A stretch of DNA of 64,000 nucleotides from Cytospora piceicola (taxonomy: Eukaryota; Ascomycota; Sordariomycetes; Diaporthales; Cytosporaceae). The notes under the pieces were generated by a model. The model saw nothing but the letters and a program-made list of their open reading frames with translations. It had not been told where the DNA came from and ran no database searches. Both the position numbers and the translations under genes were made by a program. Positions 34,701 through 46,774 of the stretch are shown in pieces. The DNA is taken from assembly GCA_023375675.1 (NCBI GenBank), contig JALQBC010000032.1, positions 186,001 to 250,000 on the forward strand, read 5' to 3'. Positions within the stretch are counted from its first letter, which is position 1, and every line of letters starts with the position of its first letter.

Positions 34701-37419
34701 TTTTATAAATTCGATACTAAGGTAATTTACAGCCGGCGTACTATAGCTTTCCTACCTTACTTTATTATCTTATATTAACGTACTTTATAATAACAGCTGT
34801 TTAAGTCTTTTTAAAACTAAGGTTTTAAGTTTTAATAGTTTTAACCTGCCGTTTAACTTTAACTTTTAAAGTTTTACTCTTATAATACTTCTATTTTATA
34901 ATACCGCTCTTTTTTTAATTCTTTTTAATAACAACGCGCTTTAAATTAACGGTTTTTTAATCGTTATAATTTTCTTTTTATCAGAATCGTCGTTGTTTTA
35001 GCCTTTAAAGTCCGATATTAAGAATAGCTAATAATAGTAGAAGTATATATTATAGCTTTTACCGCTTTCGATTATAAGTTATTAATTAAGTTTAAACAGT
35101 TATAAATCGGTAGTCTTAAACAGCTAAAGATTAAACCTATTTTATAAACTATTCGATTTAAACGATAATAATAATAGCGGTCCTTTCGGTATTAGTAATA
35201 TCTAGCTTACCGTTTTATCTATTATCTCTGCAGATTAATTTTAGCTTATCTTATAGCTTCTTAATATACGTTTAATATCTTTTAAAAGGTATTCGGTTTT
35301 ATATACTAATTTTTTTTAATAAAGCGAGGCCGTTTAAATACTAAATACCGATAATATAACTCGAACAGTAAAGTTTATTAAAAATAATAAGCTAACTAAA
35401 TAACGTTTCGAGCAATCTTTAGCGGATAATATAAAAGCTCTTATATAGATAAACCTTAAAGACTATAAACGTAACTGCTAGGTGATCTACTTATTAAACT
35501 TATAAGTAATAGATTATAAAAAGCTTATCGAGTTTTTTTTCGATAAATATTAAAGTACTTAAACTAATATAGTCTATAAGTATAGCTAAAGCTATATTAA
35601 CAGTAATATAAAAAATTAAAAGTATAATTCTTTATATAACTTTAAAGTAGTAATTTTAATTTTAATTAGTAATAATAAAGACTAACGTTACTATAGTAAT
35701 ACCTACGAAATCTTAAAAAGGATAATAAAGTATTCCGGGTAAAGAAGTTTAAAATATTACTTTAGCTTTATCTTAAACGTAAGTTTAGCTTTAAAATTTT
35801 TTAAAAGGTTTTTAAATAAAGTAAAGACTTTAATATCGATAGTAGTACCGATAAGGTTAAGGAATAGTATAAATATAAGCCTTTAAATTTAAAAAATCTT
35901 AAAGTAGTAGCTAATATTTTAATAATCTTTATCGATATTAATACTATCTTTAAGCTTAACGTAAACTAAATTAATATATTTAATAGCTTTAAAGTATATA
36001 AGTAAAACGACTAAACAGTATAAAACAGGTAGTTTAATATTTATAATAACTTTAAGTAAGCCGATAAAAAACCTTAGCCTTATAAAATTAAGTTCGAGTA
36101 GCGGAAGGCGAAAAAAACTAAGTCTTATAAACGAAGCTATAAGTTCTTCGACCTAAAAGATAATAATAAGCTATTTATAAAATAAATAACTAATTAGCTA
36201 AATAGTTGTTAGATAGTGTTTTTTTTTTTAAAAGGATATATACGTATTTAAGTATCGAGTATTTAATCGAGATTTTTAAGTATAAATAAGGCTATAGAAA
36301 ATCGCTACTATATATCGGTAATATTAAATAAACTAAAATTATCGTCTTTATATTCTTATCGCTTAATATAAAGTACTTATCTTTAAGTATAGGTTCTCTG
36401 TTATCGTATATTTTTTTATATACTTTTTAAAATTATAGGTATAAGTTTTAAATTAATATAGTAGCAGATAGTAAAGTTAATAGCTATATAAGTAAAAAAC
36501 TTTAATACTAAATTAATACTAAACTAAATTTTAATGTTTTTATAAAGCTTTAAGCTTATTAGTTTTAAAATTATTAGTTATATATTATTAGCTGTAAATC
36601 TTAGTTAACGCCGTCTTAGCCTTAGCCGTCTTATATATAATATATTATAAGTATATATTTTTAGATTTAAAATATAATAATATTTATAGTATATTATAGT
36701 CTATATACTTATAAACTTAATCTGTTTATCGATAAAATATTATAATACGTTAGGTTACCGATAATACGTAGTTTAGATTTTAACGTATTATATGTTTTTT
36801 TTTTAGATTTAGCTTACGATAAGTTACTATAGCTTTATTAGATTTAGTATATATAACCTGCTTTTAATATTATTCTTACTACTATATTAATACCTTTACT
36901 TACTTAAGTTTTTTTAAAGATAAGGTAAGATTAGCCTTCTGCTTTTTTAGCTACTTAAGTATTTCGAACCTGCTATATATAGATAATATCTACTTTTAAA
37001 GTTTAAAAGCCGCGTTTATAACCGTTTTTTATTTTTCCTTTTAGCTTTTTTAAATTTACTTTTTAAAGTTATTACTATTATCTTTTTTTAAATATCTTAT
37101 TTAGTATTAATATTAAGGTTATCTTATTTACTTTTAACCTTAATATTAACGATACTTATTATAAAGTAGTTTAGTTTCTTTACTTACTTTTTAAATCTTT
37201 ATATAACTTTTTTATTTACTATTCTATAACCTTTACCTATTTTTACTACTTTATTTTTTTACTATCGTTCTTACCTTATTCGATTAACGTTTTAATCTTT
37301 TAAGAAGTTTTAGCTAACTTTTACGTTTATTAAATATAAGTATTATAAATTTTCGAATATTTAAGTATATATTACTTATATTAATAGTCTTTTTTATAGT
37401 TACCTTTTCTTAAGAATAT

Positions 37420-38219
37420 AAAGCCTGTTTTTAAGATTTAAAAGCCTCTTTTTAAAAATATAAAGCCCGCTTTTAAAAATAAAAAGCCTGCCTTTCCCGC
37501 CCCTTTTACTTTTAAAAATATAAAGCCTGTTCTTAAAATTTAAAAGCTTACTTTTAAAAATATAAAGCCTGCTTTTAAAAATAAGAAGTCCGACCCTTTC
37601 GCCTTTAAAAATATAAAGCCTGCTTTTATAAATATAAAGCCTGTTTTTAAAAATAAGAAGTCCGACTTTTTCGCCCCTCTTACCTTTAAAAATATAAAGC
37701 CTGCTTTTATAAATATAAAGCTTATTCCTAAAAATAAAAAGTCCGACCTTTTTACCCTTTCCGCCTTTAAGAATAAAAAGTCCGCTTTTATAAATAAAAA
37801 GCCCGCTTTTATAAATATAAAGCCTGCTTTTAAGAATAAAAAGCCTACTTTTAAAAATAAAAAGTCCGCTTTTATAAATAAGAAGTCTGCCCTTCTTACT
37901 TTTAAAAATATAAAGCCTGCCTTTAAAAATAAGAAGTCCGCTTTTACGAATAAGAAATCCGCCTCTTTCGCTTTTAAAAATATAAAGCTTACCTTTAAGA
38001 ATAAGAAGTCTGTTCTTACGAATAAAAAGTCCGCCTTTCCCGCTTTTAAAAATATAAAGCCTATTTTTAAGAATAAAAAGTCTGCCTTTACAAATAAGAA
38101 GTCTGCTTTTATAAATAAAAAGTCCGCCTTTCCTGCTTTTAAAAATATAAAGCCTGCTTTTAAAAATAAAAAATCTGCCTTTATAAATAAAAAGCCTGTT
38201 TTTATAACTAAAAAGCCTA
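37420..38219 (+). repeat. 21-bp minisatellite encoding a Lys-rich heptapeptide repeat, inside the RIP block
   Basis: About 35 imperfect 21-bp units alternate two types, one like AATATAAAGCCTGCTTTTAA and one like AATAAGAAGTCCGCTTTTA. Some are separated by short CTTTCCCGCC-type spacers. Read on the plus strand the units encode N-(I/K)-K-(P/S)-A-F-(K/I/T). From about 37,543 the frame stays open, without an ATG, to a stop near 38,270, roughly 240 codons. This is striking in a region otherwise full of stops. It may be a fossil low-complexity region of a mobile-element or host protein. Confidence 0.75.
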
Positions 38220-39680
38220 CTAGCTTTTACGTTTTAAAAAATAATCCTTTCTGTGTTAAGTTTATAGCTTAGCTTTTCGTATAAAAGAGAGATAGTAGTA
38301 AAGGTTTTATTATCGAAACCTATATCGGTACTTTTATAAAAGCGGAAAATCGATCCGAAAATAATATTATTAAAGGTAATAATAAAACTATAAAGTAATA
38401 AATAGTATTTTATAAGTAGTAACCGATATATATCGATATACTTTATAAATTCGCCTTTTCGTTAAGAATTATAGACGGTAAACACTTAACTGCTTTATAT
38501 AACGTAACCTGTAAAGTAAAAGTATATTTATAACTTTAAACAAGAAATATAGATAATAAAACTTCGAAACGTAAATACAGCCTTTATAAAAAGAGAAAGC
38601 AGTTAATATTTAACGATAATAGTAATACCGTAAATAAATTACTTAAATATAAAAACTTTTAATAAATAACTAATAATAATATATATTAAGATAATTATAA
38701 AGATAACGAAAACTTTTTTAAAAAGCCTTTTATTAAAAAGTAGTAAGCTTTTACCGAAAAACGATAAGCTTTTATTAAAAAAAACGATAATATCGAAATA
38801 GCCGGCGATAAAAAAGTAAAAAGTTATAAGCTTATAAAGGATTAATAGCCTATACTTAAAAAGCGGCGTACTTTTATTAAAGCCGGTAATAAAAAGGCTA
38901 ATATTTTTAAGTTTAAAGATTTTAAATCTACAAAAGATAATAAAAATAATAAAAACCCTTTTAAATAGCTTTAAACTAAAAAAAAGCTATAGCCGTTATT
39001 TAAATCTAAAAATTCTATACTTATAGTAAGTACTAAAACTCCGATACTAAACTATAATAAGGTATAGTATATAAATATCTTAAATAAAGATAAGATTATA
39101 ATCCTATAGTATATTACTAGTACGTGTTAAAAGGCGGTCCGTTATATAACGTTATTAAACGATACCTATTACTTCCTTTAACTATTTATTTATATCTATT
39201 AAAAACTCGGTAAAGATAAAGGTTATAAAGTCTTCTGTAATAAAGTATACGATTTTTTATAATTACCTCGTTAAACTTATAATCGTTTAAAATAAAAGGC
39301 TAAATTTTAAAGTTTAAAGTCAGATCTTTAAAGCTAAACTAAGTTTATACTTATAGCTAATATTAAAACTAAAACTAATAAATTAATCGAGAAATACGAA
39401 TTACTTATAATAAAGGTATAGCGGTAAGGTTAATAAGGACTGTTAGTAGATATAAAGACGGCTATAATTTTAGATTTTATTTAAAATACGTTTAACTTTA
39501 ACGTTTAAGAAAGATATAGCTTAAGCTTAAGACTACGCGGTTTTAAAGCTATTTATATATAATATAGGCATTTAAAAGACTATATTTTACTATAGTTATA
39601 TTTTATTAACGGTATAAAGAAGGGAAAGCTTAACTCTTTTTTATATTAAAGGAGTAAACGTTAATTTAAGCGTATATTTA

Positions 39681-39855
39681 GCGTTACTTTTTAGATTTAA
39701 GCTTAGTTATATACTTAAGTACTTAAATAGTTTCCAGGAGTATTAAACCTTTAGCTTTTAAGTTTTAACGTTACTTTTTAGATTTAAGCTTAGTTATATA
39801 GGTAGTTTTTAAAAGTATTAAACCTTTAGCTTTTAAAGTCTAACGTTACTTTTAA
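39681..39855. repeat. Tandem direct repeat of about 75-86 bp (two copies plus partial third)
   Basis: Copies begin at 39,681, 39,767 and 39,842 (partial) and share CGTTACTTTTTAGATTTAAG at their start. The two complete copies also share AGTATTAAACCTTTAGCTTT towards their ends. Copy 1 has an extra stretch of about 12 bp. Confidence 0.75.
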
Positions 39856-40631
39856 TTAAGATATAGCCTTAATCGACTTAAAAGGATAAGTTTTTAGATT
39901 TAAACCTTAAGTAATATTTACCTACTTTACTAAATACTTACCTACCTTAAGTAAAATTAAATATATACGTTATTTTTTATACCGGGTACTATTATAACGT
40001 TTTAATACTTTAGCCTATATATCCTTCCTTTAGAATAACCCTTTAGCTCGAGAGTATTAATAACCTACCTGTTCCTATTAGTATTAAAGCTTACTCGATA
40101 ATATCTAACCTCGATATCTCGTTATTAAAAAAATAGCTACTCCTTATAAAAAACTCTTACTTAAATAAAAGTACTATACTAAATCCCGGGTTATATTTTT
40201 TTACGATATTATTAAAAACTCTTTCGATAAGCTAGTTTACGTTATATATAAGTTAGAATATAAACTATAATAACTATCTTTCTTCGGTCTATAGGTTATA
40301 AAGTTACTAATAATATATATAATTTATAAATAGTATTAAGATTTACTTTTTAACTACTAATAACTTCTTTTTTAATAAGAGATATATACTCTTTTTTATT
40401 AAAGTTAATAATATTCGGAAAATCGGCCTCTTTATCCTTTTAAATATATTAAAATATTTACGCTTATAACTAAAATACTATAGAGTAGTATATACGGCCG
40501 AAAGAGATAAAATCTAACGCTTACTATCTACTAATAACTACTTTAAACTTTATATTATCTAATTTAAGTTATATAATAACTATAAGTATTATAATATCTA
40601 TTAGCGACGCGTTTATATAAAGGTCGGGGTT

Positions 40632-40761
40632 TAAAATATCTCGATTTTCTTATTAAGCTACTACGTTAAGTATAAGAATATAAAGGCAGATACTTTATAT
40701 CGCTCTACCGAATATATCGAGTCTAATATTAAATATAAAGACGATAATAAAGATAAGTAAT
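40632..40761 (+). mobile_element. Probable Ty3/gypsy RNase H remnant
   Basis: In the frame with codons starting at 40,686 the translation reads FLLSYYVKYKNIKADTLYRS followed by TEY. This parallels the end of gypsy RNase H, which reads approximately FLSxYxFxVxYxxGKENxKADALSRRPxY. Stop codons further upstream in the same frame are of the type expected from CAA/CAG/TGG after RIP. The match is short and made by eye, so it is suggestive rather than proven. It would put the pol reading direction on the plus strand. Confidence 0.4.
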
Positions 40762-41850
40762 TATAGCTAAGTAATTTATAACTAAGAAATATAAGATATA
40801 GTCGGAACTAATAAAAACAAAGTTAACTAAAAATCGGTTTTAAAGGTATTTTTTAAAGTTATAAGTTTAAAGGTTTTTAAATATCTTACCTATTTTACTT
40901 TAATAGTATATAATTTAGAACTGTTATAATTATTAAATTCTATAACCTCTATTTAATAAATATTTAAGTAATTTAGAAATATATAATACTAATATTCTTT
41001 ATATAATTATAATATATTCTATTTATTAGCGTTATATTAGATGTTTATAATAAAGAGAATAGTATATAGTTTAGCTAAATTATACCGCTTAAGCCTTAAA
41101 GGACTTAATATTTATAGTTAGTATATATAATAAGATAATATATATATAAAAAGTCCCTCCTCTTTAACCTATAGCCTCTTTTATTCGAAGAAATACTCTT
41201 TACTTAATATAAACACTTCGATAACTATATAGCTTACTTTATAAAGCTAAACCGACTAAGTTAAAGCGGCTATTATCTAACTTAAATATCGTTATATTAT
41301 TATATTATAATACGTTAAAGTTAGTATATACTTTATTAATTTAACTATTTCCTTTATAAGTTACTTTTAAGTTTAGTATTATTATATAAGAAGAAATAAT
41401 AATATTATACCTTTAGCTTAATTAATAAATAATCTAAACCTTAAAAAGCCTACTAATATTAATAAAACTGCTTTTTACTTAAAAACTAATAGCTATTTAA
41501 TAAATTTTAGTAAAAATAATAGTTTATAAATAATAAGTCTACCTTTCTTAAGCTAAAACAGTTAGTTATATATAGAAAAGGCTATTAAGCCCGAATAACG
41601 TTAATAATTAACGTTAAGCTTAAGCGGAATACCCTTTACCCGGGATTTCGATAGTCGTATTAGTAAAGCCTATTATATATTAAACCGGGTATTATATAAT
41701 CGAGCTGTTTTAGCTTATAGACCTTATATACGAGGGTTTCTAATTATTAGCAACCGTTTTATATCGGTAAGCCTATCTAATCTCCGGGTAAACGGTGTCC
41801 CCTCGAGCGAGAGAGTTACTATACCGTTTTGATATTACCTATACAGTGCG

Positions 41851-42339
41851 TTACGGTACTGCCTAGAGATATATGGTTACAATCATTAGGGATAATAAAC
41901 GTCAGGTGGTTAGCACGGCGTCACATACAACACCCGGCGATCTAGTATATTACGACTTGTAATATATTTACTTCGTATGTATAAGAAATCAGTTCCTTCT
42001 GAGTTCCGTATATAAGGAGTAAGTAATTCAACTTATGCATCGTACATATGTAACCTAAGAGCTACATCCATGGATGTGTAGGTTTCAGAGTGATGTTTAT
42101 TTTCCTCTATCTGACGGTACAAGCCGGGGAATGATTTCTGCCATTGTAATATGGTCTAATATGATATGGAATAACCTAGTTCCGATGTAACGAATGGCAT
42201 CCTGGTACATTGGTGACACACGATCGCCAACGCCTATAAGCCCTTTAAATGTACGCCCTATCTTAATCCCCATCTCCCCCGCGCATCAGCATCCGTGAAC
42301 ACAAATGACCACTTGCTTTTATAGCAAAATCATCCCAGC
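41851..42339. other. Intergenic flank between AT-rich block and pseudogene
   Basis: Normal dinucleotide composition returns. About 490 bp with no ORF of note. It may contain the former promoter of the following broken gene; a tract around 42,250-42,310 is C-rich. Confidence 0.45.
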
Positions 42340-45300
42340 ATGGCGTCAATCGGAAAGCTCCAAGCGGCACTGGCAAGCGTTACCAATGCAGTCACTCTCG
42401 CCGCGGCCAATATCAATTTCGACTTCACTCTAGTCAAGTACGAGGCTCCTAAGGAGTTCCATCAGCTCGGGAGCTCGCTTTCGAAACTCCGCGCAGAGAA
42501 TGCCGAACACGGACCTATCCGTATCACCACACGCAGGCTCGGTGCTCTCTCCGATGGCTTGTTGCCCTCTACGCCGCGTTTGCTTAAGGCATACGGATTT
42601 CGTGCCTCGGAAATCGCACTTGCTACTAAAGATACTATAACACTAGAGCCTGATAATACCGCGTTCGCTGCATACGGTAAGGTAGACGGAACATCTATCT
42701 AGGCTGCCGTAACATCGTCCCGAAGTGCTTTACACGTTTAACTGCTAGCATATATGCTAGCATGTATATAGTATGCGAGCGACGTAATATCTATTTGGTA
42801 TAAAATAGTACAAGAGAGACAGCGCGAGATCAAAAAGAAGTAGAAAGCCGACGAAGCCCTTCTATTTGCTTCCTTAAATACAGCCGTACAGTCCGATATC
42901 ACCCGTGCTAATCTAGCCGAATAGGATGCGAGCGCTCGGTCTTGGTTAAGGACGGCAGATAGGGTCAAGATAAAGGAGCAGGACCAGCTAATGCTTTTAA
43001 TTGCAAATTTAAACGTTCCGATTAAGATCGACCAGGAAAAACCAACGTACGATAGTGTTATTACAGCATGGGTCTCCGCATTAACCTCCGTGGAGAAGCT
43101 GGTCGGGGGGATGCCCCAAGCAGTTAACGATGGAGCGTGTCTCCTGGCTCTCTCCTCCTGGCATCTATACCCGGATGTGTTGATAGCCTCACCGACGTCG
43201 ACTTCCCACCAATTCAAAGACCCTCTGTTATCCATGGATCCCCCGGCGGGACTTTGACACTCGGTCTCGCACCACCTGGAGGAGGCGATACTCGTGCCGC
43301 CTTCTGGTCGCCCGGGCGCTCCCCATGGCTCATTTTAGTTAGTACGGACGGCCGATTAGGAAAGAAGCCGAGTTAGATATGTAGTCTAAGGCAATAATAT
43401 TCGATCAGTTCACCTACGTGGTGTTCGGCGCTTTTCTCTGGTAATGGGGCTTCTATAGGCACTTGGCTGAGACACCTGCCCTGTTCTTTAAGCTCCTGAG
43501 AAGATCGATTACTAGAGCAGGCGAATATATGGCGGGACCTAAGATCCCAGAGCCAGTTGAAGACCACATATCGACGGTAGACAACGAAGGAGGCTTAGCT
43601 ACCCTTTTAAGTCCGAGGGAAAGTTGCAACCCATTATCTGATCGTTCTACCTTAACCGGTACTCTTACCGATCTTAGTAATCCTTCTCACAGCTTAAGTA
43701 TCCTATATAAGGTATCGACATAATACCTAGAAGCCCGCTATAACAGCCAGGATCCTATACACAAGCTTATCGCTCTCGGGTTCAAAAAAGCGACCAAATT
43801 TATCTCACATTCTAGCTCTCAGCCTAGCTTCTTTAGCCTTAAATCCCCGATACTGGTAATAAAAGAACTTGATAGCGCCAACGAGAGGATCGCATTCTTA
43901 CGCAGAATCGCTGCGAGCTTAGTACTTCCACGCGAGACATACTACATACGCTATTTCACAGCCGACCAACGGGAAGCCCTTAACTAGGTCCTAAATAGGG
44001 AGTGTGGCATTACGGCAGCCTTTAATAAGACCGACTGTTATTTCGTGCCCGGCTATAGTCCTGTCTTACGGAATTCTCGCTGGGCGCCGGAGCACTGGCA
44101 CCAATTTAGAGAACTCACTGACGGGGAAACACTTCGACCAATATCACCCGAGATCTCGCGCCTTATTGCCTCGAAAGAAAAGACATTCAGCATAATAAGT
44201 AATAGCAGTAAGGCACCACAGAATAGCCAACACGAAGACGTCCGGACCTACGCCTTCGTATACGGTAACCCAAACTCCGCAGCATTATTCTTAGACGTCC
44301 ATTACATGCCTGGCATCCATCACACCCCAGCCCAAAGCCCAAGCCCATCTAGTGTTCCTAATGTCAACGGCCTCCTACGTAGTATCACGGTGGAAGACCT
44401 CAATTAGTGTCTAGACCATAACATGTTCGCGATGAACAGACTTCTCACCCAAATGGAATTCCGCGGTCCTGGTGCCACCCCCCAGGTTCAACTGCTTTTT
44501 TGCTTGAGCACAGCGCATCGAATTTACCGGGCTCTGCCCAATGCAACTCTCACAACGCGCGCCTTGAACAAGCCGATGCAGCTGACCAAATGGGGCTCCC
44601 AGGCAATGCTACAGTTTCTGGACGAACGGGACGGCAAACTACGCAAGGCTACGGCCTTTTCCTGCGTAGCATACATGGAAACGGGCATGGACATTGATCC
44701 TGCTCACTTCGACCGTGTATTCGCGATCGCCTACGAGGATAGCATCTACGTGTCGATGCAGGTAAGTCGAGATGCAACAGCGTCCATGGGCACGCTTATG
44801 TTTCTTAGGAGACTAATGGTATCTTGATAGCTATCGTGTGACCCGTGGGAGACCCCAGAACCATGCGAGCTCAGAAGAATCACTGGAAATATTGGCAAGC
44901 CCGGATTGACCATACTCATTCCTCCAAACGATCCTATCATCTCTACTCATGAGGAGTCCACCTGGAGATTCGTGAGCCAGAGTTCGTTCAATGGACTCCC
45001 AGAAAATGCTTTCTCGACTACGTCAATGCATCTGACCTTCACCGATTATTACAGGCCACTTATCCAGTCCGGAATGCTGCAAGGACAAGATAGTCAGATT
45101 TTCATACAAGAATCTGTTATATCTGTGCACGATTCTGGAGTATGGATGGGCGACGTCGATGTACAAGGCTGCCTCGAGAGTGCTCTTCTAGCTCGTCGCA
45201 ACGAGGTCACTTGCAACGGTAACCACCAGCAGTGGGAGGCGTGCGCACAGGAACTCAACAACATTATCTCAGTAGAAAGTTGGGATGATATACTCGAGCC

Positions 45301-45487
45301 CCCGCAACGCGACATGGTTGTCCGGGTACATGGCCACTGGATTGCGAGGCTGGCTACCACGCTGATTCTCATACAGTCGCAAAAGTCACTTGCAACAGAA
45401 AGGCGCCGGAATACGCTTGGAGGGGTTCCGCTGTTTCCCAAGAATTCCTGTTGGAAATGTCTCTGTTTGACTACATTTCTTGGATAA
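42340..45487 (+). pseudogene. Broken gene of a fungal family of unknown function, RIP-type nonsense mutations
   Basis: The frame starts MASIGKLQAALASVTNAVTL and runs 120 codons to a TAG. Continuing in frame, clear protein-like sequence resumes, interrupted by stops at 42700, 42739, 42769, 42841 and 42922. After two frame changes between about 43,230 and 43,390 come stops at 43442, 43721, 43985 and 44405. Where context is legible each stop fits TGG-to-TAG or CAA/CAG-to-TAA/TAG, that is C-to-T at CpA on one strand. From 44,408 to 45,487 the frame is intact across a 69-nt intron (44762-44830). That part includes well-formed segments such as RVHGHWIARLATTLIL and FPKNSCWKCLCL. I associate this pattern with a large family of uncharacterised fungal proteins of several hundred residues. 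No function is known to me. Confidence 0.8.
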
Positions 45488-46774
45488 CGTCCGCACCGCC
45501 TTGGTCTTTCTACGAACAGTGGCACCAGGGGTCTGATCAATGTCATCATATTCTGATATTCGAATACATCAATCTCTACGTGGACGGATTAGCGTTCAAG
45601 GTTACCAATATGCTTATGATGTTTCTTCTTTGCTGGTTTCCTGTTCTTTCTTCATTTCTCTACTTTTCTTTCTTCTGGCTTCTATTTCAAATCAGGACCT
45701 AGCGATTTCGAGTACATATGTAGAGATCCATTGCAATCTACAGTGCCCCTGCTATTAGAACCTCGAATCCAACCTCAACTAATCCAGCCTCAATTGGTTC
45801 TCAACATACTGCTATGCACTGTAGCCATCCTCCGTGTCTAGACCGTACCCACCAAACGCCAAACGAACCTGAGAAGCTCAAAGACAAGCAGACAAGACAC
45901 ATGCCTTTCTGTGCCTTTGATTTCAAGGGCAGGTGCCGCAAGCCGTAGAACGGACGCCGGAGTGTGTCTCATGGAGATGTCTAAGAACGAATAAATCGAC
46001 TTTTGTTACCCAATTCCCTGAAGCGAATACTGCGAAGTAAAGCAATACAAGTCGTGAATGTGGATATAGTATGCAGGCTGGACAGCCTACATACCTACCG
46101 ACGACCTGGGCCGCCAAACATAATCTAGGCGCCAACTCAAATAGCCAGGCCAGTTCGACCCTGGGTCGCCAGGTAAACGGCCCGAACGGACAGGCCAAAG
46201 TAGACGAGGTTGGTGACATCGACAGTGACGGTTCTATGCTCCCTTGACATCTGATGCAAACAAATGACAAGACCCATTACGGACGCACTACACGTACATA
46301 CACAAAGTCCTCGATCATGAGGGCTCTGCTCAAGTGCTCTCACTGCTGCACACTACTCTGATGCAATGGCTGAGACACACAGGCAACGTTCCATCTCCAG
46401 TATTCTTCACTCCGCCTTTCTGATTCTACTATTAAAATATAGAGCGGACTTCCAACCGGGAAAGCGAATGGATCCAGAAATGAGGAATATCCAGGAGATT
46501 CCAAGACCAGACGTGATTGCATAAGTATCGTCGAGACTAGTCTTGCATCTCCCTAAAAGTATTCTGCTGTTCCATCTCCTCTCAGCTAATTTATTATACA
46601 AGTCCAAGACCCGTATGAGTGTCAACAAAGAGATAAAGCAAATTTATTGTAATAAAAACCCATGTTTGTGTTCCATAGTCTATTACCAACATTCTGGGCT
46701 GGGGTATGAAATGTTGTTTCCTATTAGAGCTTTGAGCAGATTTGAGAGTACATACTAGATGAATATCGGCCGAG
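45488..46774. other. Intergenic between two pseudogenes
   Basis: 1.29 kb. No recognisable coding sequence on either strand, and no sign of the missing N-terminal half of the ABC transporter relic that follows. Confidence 0.5.

Larger units (their letters stand above)
27830..41850. repeat. 14 kb AT-rich, RIP-mutated repeat block
   Basis: From about 27,830 to 41,850 the sequence becomes extremely AT-rich. CA and TG dinucleotides are almost absent while TA is very abundant and CG persists. This is the footprint of repeat-induced point mutation (CpA to TpA). Because TG is lost, ATG codons are nearly absent and no ORF starting with ATG lies between 28,703 and 42,340. The edges are abrupt. The source is presumably nested transposable elements; a probable Ty3/gypsy piece is listed separately. 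I cannot define long terminal repeats or copy borders by eye. Such blocks are usually heterochromatic. Confidence 0.9.

Noticed and set aside
37420..38219. CRISPR array
   Set aside because: The 21-bp units are contiguous tandem repeats without unique spacers, in a fungal genome; it is a minisatellite.
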